A stretch of 64,000 bases of DNA from Pseudodesulfovibrio hydrargyri. Its GTDB lineage: Bacteria > Desulfobacterota > Desulfovibrionia > Desulfovibrionales > Desulfovibrionaceae. Position 1 is the stretch's first letter. Every line of letters begins with the position of its first letter. The notes under the pieces were generated by a model that saw only the letters and a program-made list of their open reading frames with translations, was not told the DNA's origin and made no database searches. The translations under genes and the position numbers were made by a program. This document shows positions 1-7,778 of the stretch, one piece after another. The stretch is taken from positions 1,877,548 through 1,941,547 of the forward strand of contig NZ_LKAQ01000004.1 of the NCBI RefSeq assembly GCF_001874525.1. The letters run 5' to 3'.

Positions 1-1
1 G

Positions 2-865
2 GCCCAGGTCAAGGGCACGCCCATGCGCCCGGCGGACGTGCGCAATCCCCTGGCCCGGTACGCCATGCGCGGCGCGGCCTGGCTCATGGTGGCCATGGTC
101 GTCCTGCCGTTTGCGGCCATCGTCCTGCTCTCCTTCGTGGACTCGGCCTCCTGGATGGTCAGCATCTATCCGGAACACTTCTTCCTGGACAACTTCGAGG
201 CGGTCTTCACCCGAGCCCGGAAGTTCCGCCCGTTCCTGAACAGCGTGAACATGTCCCTGCTGGCCGCCCTGGGCTGCCTGGCGGTGGCCGTGCCCGCATC
301 CTTCATCATCGAGAAGACCCGGCTCAAGCTGCGCTGGCTCATCGAATTCCTGGTCATCCTGCCCTGGGCCATGCCGGCCAGCGCCATCGCCGTGAACCTG
401 ATCAACGCCAACAGCACGCCCAACGTCTTCGCCTTCAACGCCATCCTGCTCGGCTCCTATTTCCTCCTGCCGCTCGGCTACCTGATCAAGTCCCTGCCCA
501 TCGTGGTCAAGATCGTGCACGTCTCCTTCCAAAATCTGAGCACGACCCTGTTCGAGGCCTCGGCCAGCCTGGGGGCGGGCCGGTTCCAAACCCTCAGGGG
601 GGTGGCTCTGCCCATGCTCTCGCCCGGCCTGCTGGCCGGGTTCCTGCTGGTCTTCATCCACAGCGTGGGGGAATACACCGTGTCCGCCTTTCTCTACACC
701 GCGTCCAACAAACCCATGTCCATCGCCATGGTCAACGCCATCTTCGAATACGAGATCGGGCTGTCCATGGCCTACGGCACGCTGCTGCTGGTCCTGACCG
801 GCGCGCTCGGCGCGGTCATAGGCCTGGTGCGGCGGGACGCCTTGTCCGGGGGAAGCGGGAACTAG
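2..865 (+). CDS. ABC transporter permease, 3' part (5' end outside the window)
   Basis: This is an inner-membrane permease of the MetI-like (binding-protein-dependent transport) family. The reading frame is open to the left edge of the window, so the first ATG at 23 need not be the true start; the protein may be the C-terminal half of a two-domain permease of the iron/thiamine/phosphonate class. Several hydrophobic segments are visible. The EAA loop that docks on the ATPase is recognisable (EASASLGAGRFQTLR), followed by LPMLSPGLLAG. The substrate cannot be told from this sequence. The stop codon overlaps by a few bases the stop of the convergent HD-GYP gene. Confidence 0.85.
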   Translation, partial: AQVKGTPMRPADVRNPLARYAMRGAAWLMVAMVVLPFAAIVLLSFVDSASWMVSIYPEHFFLDNFEAVFTRARKFRPFLNSVNMSLLAALGCLAVAVPASFIIEKTRLKLRWLIEFLVILPWAMPASAIAVNLINANSTPNVFAFNAILLGSYFLLPLGYLIKSLPIVVKIVHVSFQNLSTTLFEASASLGAGRFQTLRGVALPMLSPGLLAGFLLVFIHSVGEYTVSAFLYTASNKPMSIAMVNAIFEYEIGLSMAYGTLLLVLTGALGAVIGLVRRDALSGGSGN

Positions 866-2124
866 GAACCGGGTTCCACGTAGTAGGTGATGCGGGTGCG
901 GGGGGAGAGGTATTCGAGCGTTTCCGGGGAGAGTTGGGCCAACCGGATGGATTTTTCCACGCGCAGGTCCGGCTCGTCGGCAAGGTCGACGATGAGCGCC
1001 TCCCTCTTGGGCACGTCCGGGTCGTAGAGCATGACGCTCGGGTTGAGCTGGTTCTTGGGGTTCACGGCCATGACCATGCCCACCTCGCCGTTGGACAGCT
1101 CCACCACGGTGCCCGGCGGGTACACGCCCAGGCAGCGGATGAACAGGGCGAGCATCCCCACGTCGAAGAGGTGCTTCTGCTGGCCGAACATGAAGGACAG
1201 GGCCAGGTACGGGGTCAGGGACTCCAGGGGGTCGGGCCGGTTGCAGTGGTTGTCGTAGGCGTCGGCGATGGCCACCATGCGCGCCAGCCGGTCGATGCCG
1301 TCGCCATCTAACCCCTTGGGATAGCCCGAGCCGTCCATGCGCTCGTGGTGCTGGGCCACCACCTCGGCCGCGTCGGGCGGGAAGACGTCGATGTCCGCCA
1401 GCATGGCCGCGCCGTAAGCCGGATGCCGCTCCAGCAGCTCCTGCTCCGGGCGGGTCAGCTCGCCGCGCTTTTTCAGCAGCTTCTTGGGCAGCCGCTCCTT
1501 GCCGATGTCGTGGAACAGCGCGCCCAGGCCGAGCACGATCATTTCCTCGGCGCTCAGGCGGGCCTCCTTGCCCACGATCATGGACAGCACGGCCACGTTC
1601 ATGGGATGCGAGTAGGCCGATTCGCCCCGGTCCACCACGTTCATCAGATGCAGGGTGGACTCCCGGTCGTCCAGGAAATAGTCGGTCAACTTCGAGACGA
1701 AATCCGTGGCGGCCACGGCCGCTTCGGCCTGCCCGGCGACCACGCCCTTGAGGATGTCGTTGAAGGTCTTGATGCAGGTGTTGAAGCGCTTCTCGCACTG
1801 GGCGATGCGCTCCTTTTTCTGCTTCAGCCGCCGGGTGCGCTCCTTCTTGACCTCCCACAGCCGGTCGATGACCTCGCGCGGGACCGGCCTTTCGGCCACG
1901 GACTTCCCTTGCGCGGGCCTGGACGGGGCGGCGGGCAGGACGTCCGACTTTTCGGGGATGCAGATGACGTGGGTGATGCCCAGGCTCTGTATCAGGGCGA
2001 TCTGGTCCGCGTCCTTGATCTTGAAATTGCTGAACAGGAACGGATGCTCGAACCAGCTGGTCTGTTGCAGCCGGATGAATACGCCCGGTCGGAGCTGGTC
2101 CACCGAGATGCGGATTTCGGGCAT
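862..2124 (-). CDS. HD-GYP domain protein with N-terminal DUF3391, likely cyclic-di-GMP phosphodiesterase
   Basis: Predicted 420-residue cytoplasmic protein. Residues 1-120 match the DUF3391 region that commonly precedes HD-GYP domains (ISVDQLRPGVFI), followed by a basic helical linker and an HD-GYP domain. The metal-binding HD pair is at about residues 205-206 (LFHDIGKERLPK), and the signature HHERMDGSGYPKGL is intact, so hydrolysis of cyclic-di-GMP is plausible. The frame is open upstream to 2199, but the ATG at 2124 is preceded by GGAG with a 6-base gap, whereas the ATG at 2139 has no Shine-Dalgarno, so 2124 is preferred. It is convergent with the permease gene. The C-terminal 110 residues are of a type often found after HD-GYP. 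Confidence 0.9.
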   Translation of the reverse strand: MPEIRISVDQLRPGVFIRLQQTSWFEHPFLFSNFKIKDADQIALIQSLGITHVICIPEKSDVLPAAPSRPAQGKSVAERPVPREVIDRLWEVKKERTRRLKQKKERIAQCEKRFNTCIKTFNDILKGVVAGQAEAAVAATDFVSKLTDYFLDDRESTLHLMNVVDRGESAYSHPMNVAVLSMIVGKEARLSAEEMIVLGLGALFHDIGKERLPKKLLKKRGELTRPEQELLERHPAYGAAMLADIDVFPPDAAEVVAQHHERMDGSGYPKGLDGDGIDRLARMVAIADAYDNHCNRPDPLESLTPYLALSFMFGQQKHLFDVGMLALFIRCLGVYPPGTVVELSNGEVGMVMAVNPKNQLNPSVMLYDPDVPKREALIVDLADEPDLRVEKSIRLAQLSPETLEYLSPRTRITYYVEPGS

Positions 2125-2409
2125 GTTTTGCTCCGTCATGATTACACAGCATACAACAACGGAATGTATACGACAACTGTTAAGGATCGAGGCTGTCAAT
2201 TTAACCGTCTGATTAATAACGCATTCATAAATCGATTGTCCGGTATCAACGAAATCGGCCCAGGACGTGCGCGCGACACCGTTTTCGCCATGAAGACGTC
2301 ACCCGAAAAGCGTTGCCAAGCAACGGAAAATGGTTTAATCGTCAAATTGCCGTGTGTGTTTTCCACATTCTTTCATGTTGGAAAAATTGACTTTAAGGCG
2401 GTTTGTATT

Positions 2410-2898
2410 ATGCCGAAGAGGGCAGGCTCCGGGAAGCGGTTCCCGGTCGGTTCCTTTGCCGTATTCTTTTTCCTCGTTGCCGTGGCCGGGCTGGTCTATT
2501 TCCAGACCGACCTGTTTTGGCCGGGCTCGCCCGAGCGCGGATTGTCCGGCCTGGTGTCCGTGCGGGGATCCGTCTCCCTGGAACGGCTGGCCCTGTCCGA
2601 TCAGGAGATCGCCGCCATCAACCGGGCCGTGGCCCAATACCGCGACACCTTTTCCAAGGTGGACCTGGTGGTCGACACCGTGGGGCACGAGGAGGAGATC
2701 ACCCCGTCCACGGTCCTGGTCTTTGCCGTGGAGCTGCAGACCAACGGCGACCTGGTGGTCAAGTCCTGGAGCCGCAAGATACCGCGCGGCGACATGGTCT
2801 CCCAGTTGGTCGGCTACATGGGCAAGGCCGCCCGTGAATACAAGGAATTCAAACGATTCCCCGACGTCAAACAGAACTTCAAGACCCTCTACATCTAG
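2410..2898 (+). CDS. Membrane-anchored protein of unknown function
   Basis: A 162-residue protein. A basic N-terminus (MPKRAGSGKRF) precedes one hydrophobic segment at about residues 15-32, so the rest is probably periplasmic with an N-in anchor. The soluble part alternates charged and hydrophobic residues and has no motif I recognise. AAGG lies about 11 bases before the ATG. It is divergent from the HD-GYP gene across roughly 285 bases of AT-richer DNA, and is followed by a strong terminator, so it is probably transcribed alone. Function unknown. Confidence 0.7.
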   Translation: MPKRAGSGKRFPVGSFAVFFFLVAVAGLVYFQTDLFWPGSPERGLSGLVSVRGSVSLERLALSDQEIAAINRAVAQYRDTFSKVDLVVDTVGHEEEITPSTVLVFAVELQTNGDLVVKSWSRKIPRGDMVSQLVGYMGKAAREYKEFKRFPDVKQNFKTLYI

Positions 2899-2921
2899 CC
2901 GCCGCCGTTATCCATGCCTGC

Positions 2922-2952
2922 AAAAGGGCCCGGACTTTGTCCGGGCCCTTTT
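2922..2952 (+). terminator. Strong hairpin terminator after the 2410 gene
   Basis: A perfect 14-base inverted repeat (AAAAGGGCCCGGAC / GTCCGGGCCCTTTT) with a 3-base loop, beginning with an A-run and ending in a T-run, 24 bases after the stop codon. Its symmetry would let it act in both directions. Confidence 0.9.
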
Positions 2953-2958
2953 GCGTTG

Positions 2959-3053
2959 CCTCCGGCGGCCGGGGCGCTGCCCCGGACCCCGCTTAAGAAC
3001 CTTTTGAAAAAGGTTCTTAAGAATCTCCCAAACTTTTTGTGTGCCTTCGGCAG
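2959..3053 (-). repeat. Dispersed intergenic repeat, copy 1 (inverted)
   Basis: Read on the minus strand this shows the order shared by the other copies: AAAAAGTTTGGGAG, a hairpin, GGGGTCCGGGG and CCGGCCGCCGGAGGCA. The internal hairpin (2992-3021) is a perfect 14-bp stem, CTTAAGAACCTTTT and its complement, with a 2-base loop. It faces copy 2, so the pair forms a large inverted arrangement between the 2410 gene and the DUF2721 gene. Confidence 0.7.
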
Positions 3054-3120
3054 GGTCGTGCGAACGCGTCGGGCCGTGCCATTGGTTTTCAAAAATGAAG
3101 ACGTTCCGTGCTCTTGCCAT

Positions 3121-3240
3121 CCGCGAAGCGGCAACAAAAAGTTTAGGAGGGAAGAGGGGATGGGGGTCCGGGGAAGGGGAGAGGGGAAGCCCTTCTCAAA
3201 GGGTTCCCCTCTCCCCTTCCTCCGGCCGCCGGGGGCGGCG
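3121..3240 (+). repeat. Dispersed intergenic repeat, copy 2
   Basis: Contains GCGAAGCGGCAACAAAAAGTTT, then GGGGTCCGGGG, a long GA-rich/CT-rich hairpin around CCCTTCTCAAAGGG (about 3172-3219) and a CCGGCCGCCGGGGG end. It closely matches copy 5 at 56955-57080. No coding capacity is evident. Confidence 0.75.
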
Positions 3241-3245
3241 CGTTC

Positions 3246-3638
3246 CTACCGCTGCTCCATGTCCTGGAGGAGGATGTCGAGGGCGTTGAGGGAGATGCGG
3301 ATTTCGAGGAAGGAGTAGAACATGGACAGGATGAGGAAGAGCAGGCTGACGCCGAACAGGAGCTGTCCGGCCAGTTCGAATTCCTGGAAGATGCAGATCA
3401 TGGAGAAGATGCAGGCGAGCATGGACATGACCCCGAATCCCTGCATGTGCCGGATCATGTGGACTCTTTTGCGCAGGTTGTCGATCTGGGCGAGGATGGA
3501 TTGGTCCGGGGCGAGGCGGTACTGGTCGTGCAGGGTGCGGATGCGCGCGGCCAGGGACAGGAACCGGTTGGTGAAGGCGAGCATGAACAGGGAGATGGCC
3601 GGAAAAAGCAGGGCCGGAGTGGTGACGGTCATCTGCAT
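3246..3638 (-). CDS. DUF2721 family membrane protein
   Basis: A 130-residue integral membrane protein. The N-terminal segment (TTPALLFPAISLFMLAF followed by TNRFLSLAARIR) is the DUF2721 signature: a first membrane helix, then a conserved Arg-rich cytoplasmic stretch. Two further hydrophobic helices follow at about residues 60-100. A TTG at 3662 would lengthen it, but the ATG at 3638 has AAGGA seven bases upstream and is preferred. Family function is not established. The gene stands alone, its 3' end abutting repeat copy 2. Confidence 0.8.
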   Translation of the reverse strand: MQMTVTTPALLFPAISLFMLAFTNRFLSLAARIRTLHDQYRLAPDQSILAQIDNLRKRVHMIRHMQGFGVMSMLACIFSMICIFQEFELAGQLLFGVSLLFLILSMFYSFLEIRISLNALDILLQDMEQR

Positions 3639-3704
3639 GGAGAGGTCCTTCGAAACGTTCAAGATGGAGGCTTGACCGCTTGGTTTTGTTGAGTTTTGTG
3701 GATC

Positions 3705-3738
3705 GGGTCCGGGGCACGCCAGGGAAGGCCCCGGACCC
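3705..3738 (-). terminator. Hairpin downstream of the PQQ-type dehydrogenase gene
   Basis: A perfect 11-bp stem, GGGTCCGGGGC and its complement, with a 12-base loop, 51 bases past the stop of the leftward dehydrogenase gene. No long T-run follows directly, so it may be a weak or processing hairpin. Confidence 0.5.
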
Positions 3739-3788
3739 GCGTCATGCTAGCCGATCGGGTGGTGGAAGTAAATCGTAGCCGGCCCGTT

Positions 3789-4940
3789 TCAGCGCGGTTC
3801 CAGCCGGATGAGCCTGCCGTCGTCCTCGTCGGTGAGTACGTAGATCAGGCCGTCCGGCCCCTGCCGGACGTCGCGGACGCGCTGGCCCATGGGCAGGTCC
3901 TTGTCGCCGAGGACCTTGCCGCTTTCGTCCAGCTCGATGAGCCGGATGGTCTCGCTGCGCAGGCCGCCCGCCAGGAGGTCGCCCCTGAAGGCCGGGAAGG
4001 CGTCGCCGGTGTAGACCATCAGTCCCGAGGGCGCGAACCGCCACTTCCAGACCACGACCGGATCGACCATGCCGGGCAGGGAGTGGTGGTCGGCCACGTC
4101 CACGGGCAGGGTGTACTCCTTGCTCCAGGAGGCCTTGGGCCAGCCGTAGTTGCGGCCGGGCTCGATGCGGTTGATCTCGTCTCCGGTGCGGGCGGCGTGC
4201 TCGCTGACCCACAGGGTCCCGCGCAGGGGATCGAAGGCCATGCCCTGGATGTTGCGGTGGCCCATGGTGTACAGGCCGGGCGCGGCGGCCGGGTCGGCGA
4301 AGGTCGGCGGCTCGGCCGGGGCGCCGTCGTCCTTGAGGCGGATGAGCTTGCCCTGGTGCGAGGCCCGGTTCTGGGCCTGGTCCCGGGCGAGCATGCCGTC
4401 CACGCGTTGGGGCGGGTTGCCGCCGTCGCCCACGGACAGGACCAGGGTCTTGTCCGGCAACCAGGCCAGGCGAGAGCCGAAATGCTGGCCCCCGGACTTG
4501 GCCGGGGAGGCGGCGAAGAGCACTTCGGCGTCATGGAACCGTTCTCCGTCGAACCGGGCCCGGGCCAGGGCCGTGCGGTTGGCCGACTCCGTGCCCGTGG
4601 CCAGGGTGAAGTAGACCAGCCGGTTCTTCTTGAAATCGGGGTGCGGGGCGATGTCCAGCAATCCGCCCTGGCCGTACACCAGGGCGGCGGGTGCGCCGGG
4701 CACGACTGTCGACTTGCCGTCCTTGAACAGGCGCATCCGTCCGGGCCGCTCGGTGATCAGCAGGCCGCCGTCCGGCAGCCAGGCCATGGACCACGGATGG
4801 TCGAGGCCGGTGAGCAGGGTGACGGCCCGGACGCCCTGGACGGAGTCGGTCCTTTCCGGAGAGAAATAGGGCTCGGCCCCGGCCTGTGCGGCCGCGAGGA
4901 AGAGCAGGAAAAAGGGGACGATGAGGATATGTCTGGACAT
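3789..4940 (-). CDS. PQQ-dependent sugar dehydrogenase family protein (soluble GDH/YliI type), secreted
   Basis: A 383-residue protein with a cleavable signal peptide (MSRHILIVPFFLLFLAAAQAGA) and a six-bladed beta-propeller of the glucose/sorbosone dehydrogenase family. Visible family blocks are GLDHPWSMAWLPDGGLLITE, GGLLDIAPHPDF, GHRNIQGMAFDP, GDEINRIEPGRNYGWP and a terminal GPDGLIYVLTDEDDGRLIRL. Members oxidise sugars in the periplasm with pyrroloquinoline quinone, but many bacterial homologues have unknown substrates. GGAGG precedes the ATG with a 5-base gap. No PQQ synthesis gene is in the window, so the cofactor source is open. It is divergent from the 5267 binding-protein gene. Confidence 0.88.
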   Translation of the reverse strand: MSRHILIVPFFLLFLAAAQAGAEPYFSPERTDSVQGVRAVTLLTGLDHPWSMAWLPDGGLLITERPGRMRLFKDGKSTVVPGAPAALVYGQGGLLDIAPHPDFKKNRLVYFTLATGTESANRTALARARFDGERFHDAEVLFAASPAKSGGQHFGSRLAWLPDKTLVLSVGDGGNPPQRVDGMLARDQAQNRASHQGKLIRLKDDGAPAEPPTFADPAAAPGLYTMGHRNIQGMAFDPLRGTLWVSEHAARTGDEINRIEPGRNYGWPKASWSKEYTLPVDVADHHSLPGMVDPVVVWKWRFAPSGLMVYTGDAFPAFRGDLLAGGLRSETIRLIELDESGKVLGDKDLPMGQRVRDVRQGPDGLIYVLTDEDDGRLIRLEPR

Positions 4941-5266
4941 GGCTGCCTCCGTGGCTGGGGTGATCCGCGCCGTTTCGGGGCGGGGCGCGGGTCGTTACAG
5001 CATAGCATAAACCGGCGGCCATGGACAGATGGGGTGGGGTCCCGCGGGCCGGAAGCCGGAAGCGAGGCCGCCGGGCGGGGCGGCCGTTTCTGCGGCAAGT
5101 GCAGATTGTTTTGAAAAAAGAGTATTTGTTGGTGCATTTTATATTGCCATTGCCAAAAATCTGTGTTCTCAGTGTCCCGAAGACTCTGTGGAAAAATCGC
5201 AGGCGCCGTTTTGCCGGTCCAGGCCCGGGGAGATCATGCTTCTGCGTTACATATGGACGACAAGGC
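4941..5266. promoter_or_regulatory. Divergent intergenic region between the dehydrogenase and binding-protein genes
   Basis: A 326-base gap that should hold promoters for both flanking genes. The stretch at about 5108-5160 is distinctly AT-rich against its surroundings and is the likeliest promoter zone. I could not assign convincing -35/-10 pairs or an operator, and saw no small gene. Confidence 0.4.
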
Positions 5267-6190
5267 ATGCGCAGTATTTTGGATGGCGTCCTTTTTCTCC
5301 TGGCCCTGCTGCTCGGCGCGGCGGGCGCGGTCCATGCCGACGGCAAGCCGGTGGTCTACTGGCCCTATTTCAATTATCCCCCGTATTTCATCGCCGCCCC
5401 CGGCATGCAGCCGCAGGGCATGGGCATCGACGTGGCCCGGGAGGTGCAGAAGGAACTGCCGGAGTACAGGCACGTCTTCATTCTGGCCAGCCCGGAACGC
5501 ATCTTTGAGGAACTGCGCTCGGGGCGGGAGCGGTTTGTGGTCTGCGGGGTGAACAAGACCCCGGAGCGCGGGGCCTACGCCCTGTATTCCGGCCTGCCGT
5601 GCCGGGTGACCTTTTCCATGATGATCATCATGCGCCGCGAGGACTATCTGCGTTTGGCCCCGGACGGCTCCGCCTCACTGGCCTACCTGGTCGCGGATCA
5701 TACGCTGACCTTCGGCTACATCCCCGGGATCAACTACGCATCCTTCGCCCGGTACGTGGACCCGCTGATCTCCAACGCCGGGCTGCGGCGAACGGTCACG
5801 GCGCATGATGTGGGACAGCTCCTGAACATGCTGGCCGAGAAGCGGATCGATTGGTTCGTGCACGACGGGCTGGGCGTCGGGTACATGATCGCCGAGCAGG
5901 GGATTGAGGACCGGGTCGCCGTGGTCAATGCCGTGGAATGCCCGCCGAATCCGATCTTCGGTTATCTGGCTTGCTCCCGAGCCGGAAAAGGGCCGGGGAT
6001 CATGGAATGCGTCAATCGGGCCATGATCCGGCTGGCGATCTCCAGGCGTTTGTACGAGGCCTTCAAACGATGGATTCCGGAACGTCTCGACCCGGCCTTT
6101 GAGCAGGCCTATACCCAGAGTATCCTGCCCGCCGCCCATCTGGCCGCCTACGGCGAGGCCCGCTGCCTGCCGGAAACCGAGCGCCGCTAG
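5267..6190 (+). CDS. Periplasmic substrate-binding-like protein (SBP_bac_3 family)
   Basis: A 307-residue protein with a signal peptide (MRSILDGVLFLLALLLGAAG) and the fold of amino-acid-type extracellular binding proteins. The early sequence VVYWPYFNYPPYF then GMGIDVAREVQKEL follows the usual start of SBP_bac_3 domains, and later blocks (LLNMLAEKRIDWFVHDGLG) fit the second lobe. No ABC permease or ATPase is adjacent, so it may be an orphan sensor-type binding protein. The ATG at 5267 is the only reasonable start in frame; the Shine-Dalgarno is weak. It is followed by a terminator. Confidence 0.75.
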   Translation: MRSILDGVLFLLALLLGAAGAVHADGKPVVYWPYFNYPPYFIAAPGMQPQGMGIDVAREVQKELPEYRHVFILASPERIFEELRSGRERFVVCGVNKTPERGAYALYSGLPCRVTFSMMIIMRREDYLRLAPDGSASLAYLVADHTLTFGYIPGINYASFARYVDPLISNAGLRRTVTAHDVGQLLNMLAEKRIDWFVHDGLGVGYMIAEQGIEDRVAVVNAVECPPNPIFGYLACSRAGKGPGIMECVNRAMIRLAISRRLYEAFKRWIPERLDPAFEQAYTQSILPAAHLAAYGEARCLPETERR

Positions 6191-6194
6191 AAAT

Positions 6195-6230
6195 AAAACC
6201 GGCCGCGCAGAGTCTGTCCGGCCGGTTTTT
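6195..6230 (+). terminator. Terminator between the binding protein and SHOCT genes
   Basis: AAAACCGGCC and its complement GGCCGGTTTT form a 10-bp stem around a 15-base loop with a terminal T-run. It lies between convergent genes and could serve both. Confidence 0.8.
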
Positions 6231-6246
6231 CAAACGGACCCGCCAG

Positions 6247-6549
6247 CTATTCCGAGAGGTCCCGCTTCATCTCTTCGTATTGTTCCCTGGTTATCTCCCC
6301 GGCGGCGTAGCGCCGCTTGAGGATGTCCATGGGCGTTTCCGCATGGCCGGCCGGGCCTCCGCCGGTGTCGCCGTCCCTGCCGGTGCTTCCCCTGAAGAAC
6401 AGGAAGACGGCGGCGGCCACGACCACCAGGAGCAGGATCATGAACCACCCGCCAAAGGGCGAGTACATCATGTTCATGCCCCACCCGGGGCGTCCGCTCC
6501 CGTTGTACATGGGCTGCTGGGCGGTCAGGAGGATATGGGCGTCGATCAT
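6247..6549 (-). CDS. Small SHOCT-domain membrane protein
   Basis: A 100-residue protein with a Gly/Met-rich N-terminus, one hydrophobic segment (GGWFMILLLVVVAAAVFLFF, about residues 33-52) and a C-terminal SHOCT motif (DILKRRYAAGEITREQYEEM), a short helical module found at the ends of many membrane proteins. AAGGAG precedes the ATG. It lies just downstream of the ZraP-like gene on the same strand with an 18-base gap, so the two are probably cotranscribed and may work together at the envelope. Its exact role is unknown. Confidence 0.82.
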   Translation of the reverse strand: MIDAHILLTAQQPMYNGSGRPGWGMNMMYSPFGGWFMILLLVVVAAAVFLFFRGSTGRDGDTGGGPAGHAETPMDILKRRYAAGEITREQYEEMKRDLSE

Positions 6550-6567
6550 GGCGTCTCCTTCGGGTGC

Positions 6568-7083
6568 CTATTGCGGCGCGCCGCCGTATCCGTAGCCGCC
6601 GCGATACCCGTGCCCGTATCCCATCATGCCGGGGCCGCCCATCATGCCGCCGTGCATCATGCCCAGGCCGTAATAGGAGAAGCCCTTTTCACGCATGTCG
6701 ACGAGCATGTTCACTCGGGTCTCGAAGGTCTGGGCCGCCAGGCCGCCGATGTCCTTGGCCAGGGACCTGGCCTGGGCCGCGTCGACCTTGTCCTGGGCCA
6801 GGACGGCGTTCAGCTGCGCATGCTTGTTCCACATCTGCTCGGACAACTTGGCGAATTGCGCCTGGTACTTGCCGACGATCTCCTGGTACGCCTTCTGCTG
6901 TTCCGGCGTGAGCTGGTAGTTGCCGCCGTAGCCGGGGCCGCCGCCCATCATGCCGGGGCCGCCGCCCATCATGCCGGGACCCATCATGCCGCCGCCGGGT
7001 CCCATGCCCATCTGGGCAAAGGCGGAGACGGCGAAGAGCAGCACGATAGCCAGAGTCGCCATAGTGATGTTTCGATTGATCAT
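6568..7083 (-). CDS. ZraP/Spy-like periplasmic protein, Met/Gly/His-rich
   Basis: A 171-residue secreted protein. After a signal peptide (residues 1-24, ending AVSAFAQ) comes a Gly-Met repeat region (GPGMMGGGPGMMGGGPGYGG), then a helical core (LTPEQQKAYQEIVGKYQ) typical of the zinc-resistance-associated/CpxP-like family, and a Gly/His/Met/Tyr-rich tail with GMMHGGMMGG. Such proteins act as periplasmic metal-binding chaperones. The Met- and His-rich segments suggest copper or zinc binding, which is inference. The ATG at 7083 is preceded by TAGGAGG with a 7-base gap; an upstream in-frame ATG at 7113 lacks this. Confidence 0.85.
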   Translation of the reverse strand: MINRNITMATLAIVLLFAVSAFAQMGMGPGGGMMGPGMMGGGPGMMGGGPGYGGNYQLTPEQQKAYQEIVGKYQAQFAKLSEQMWNKHAQLNAVLAQDKVDAAQARSLAKDIGGLAAQTFETRVNMLVDMREKGFSYYGLGMMHGGMMGGPGMMGYGHGYRGGYGYGGAPQ

Positions 7084-7200
7084 GATAAAGCCTCCTACTG
7101 GATTTTTAGGCAATCACCATAGCACATCCTGCCAAAAGATACAGTATCCTTTTCAGGAAGCCCGCATCGCCGCACGGAGGGCAGGGGCCGGAACGGATAG

Positions 7201-7232
7201 GCCCCCGACATCCAAGGAGGATGCCGGGGGGC
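7201..7232 (-). terminator. Possible hairpin after tctB
   Basis: GCCCCCGACATCC and GGATGCCGGGGGGC can pair with one mismatch and one bulge around a short loop, 85 bases beyond the tctB stop. There is no T-run, so rho-independent termination is uncertain. Confidence 0.35.
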
Positions 7233-7316
7233 CTTGTCCTATGCGCTTGCGCCGGGAGCCGTCCCGGCCGTGGCTTTCGATGGTGACGATGGGCGCGTTT
7301 CCTCGACGGCCTCCCG

Positions 7317-7778
7317 TCAGAACGGCAGCAAGCCTTGCGGGAGCGGCACGCCGAGGCCCTGGCTGAATCCAAGATAGAACAGTCCGGCGATGACCAGGCC
7401 CGACGCGGCGTGCCGGCCCAGCCGTTGCGGGGTCACCTTCCGGTCGTGGTCCGTCAGTGCCGCCAGAATCGTGTAACTGATCACGCTGGATATGATGAAG
7501 CCGAGCTTGTTCAGCAGCAGACACCAGAGGAGGAGCACCGCAAAGAGGAGCAGCCCTCTCCACCGTTGTTCCCCGCCGGCCGTCTTGGCCTCCTCTTTTC
7601 CCCTGACGAGGCAAAGGGCTATGTAACCCAGCGAACAGACCATGAGGACGATGGCGAAGGTCTTCGGAAAAATGGCTCCCATGGGGGAGAAGTCGGCCGC
7701 GTACGACCAGGCGAGAAAACCGAGCAGGGCGAGCCCGGCCGAAACGACGAGGCTGCCCGTGTCTTGTCTAGTTTTCAT
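7317..7778 (-). CDS. tctB: Tripartite tricarboxylate transporter small membrane subunit TctB
   Basis: A 153-residue protein with four predicted membrane segments, the usual size and layout of TctB. It pairs with TctA in a secondary, ion-driven importer fed by a periplasmic binding protein. The ATG at 7778 lies nine bases after GGAG and overlaps the tctA stop by 11 bases, so the two are translationally coupled; an ATG at 7784 sits too close to the GGAG. Its placement in the suyAB operon suggests the substrate is sulfolactate or a related C3 acid (inference). Confidence 0.88.
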   Translation of the reverse strand: MKTRQDTGSLVVSAGLALLGFLAWSYAADFSPMGAIFPKTFAIVLMVCSLGYIALCLVRGKEEAKTAGGEQRWRGLLLFAVLLLWCLLLNKLGFIISSVISYTILAALTDHDRKVTPQRLGRHAASGLVIAGLFYLGFSQGLGVPLPQGLLPF

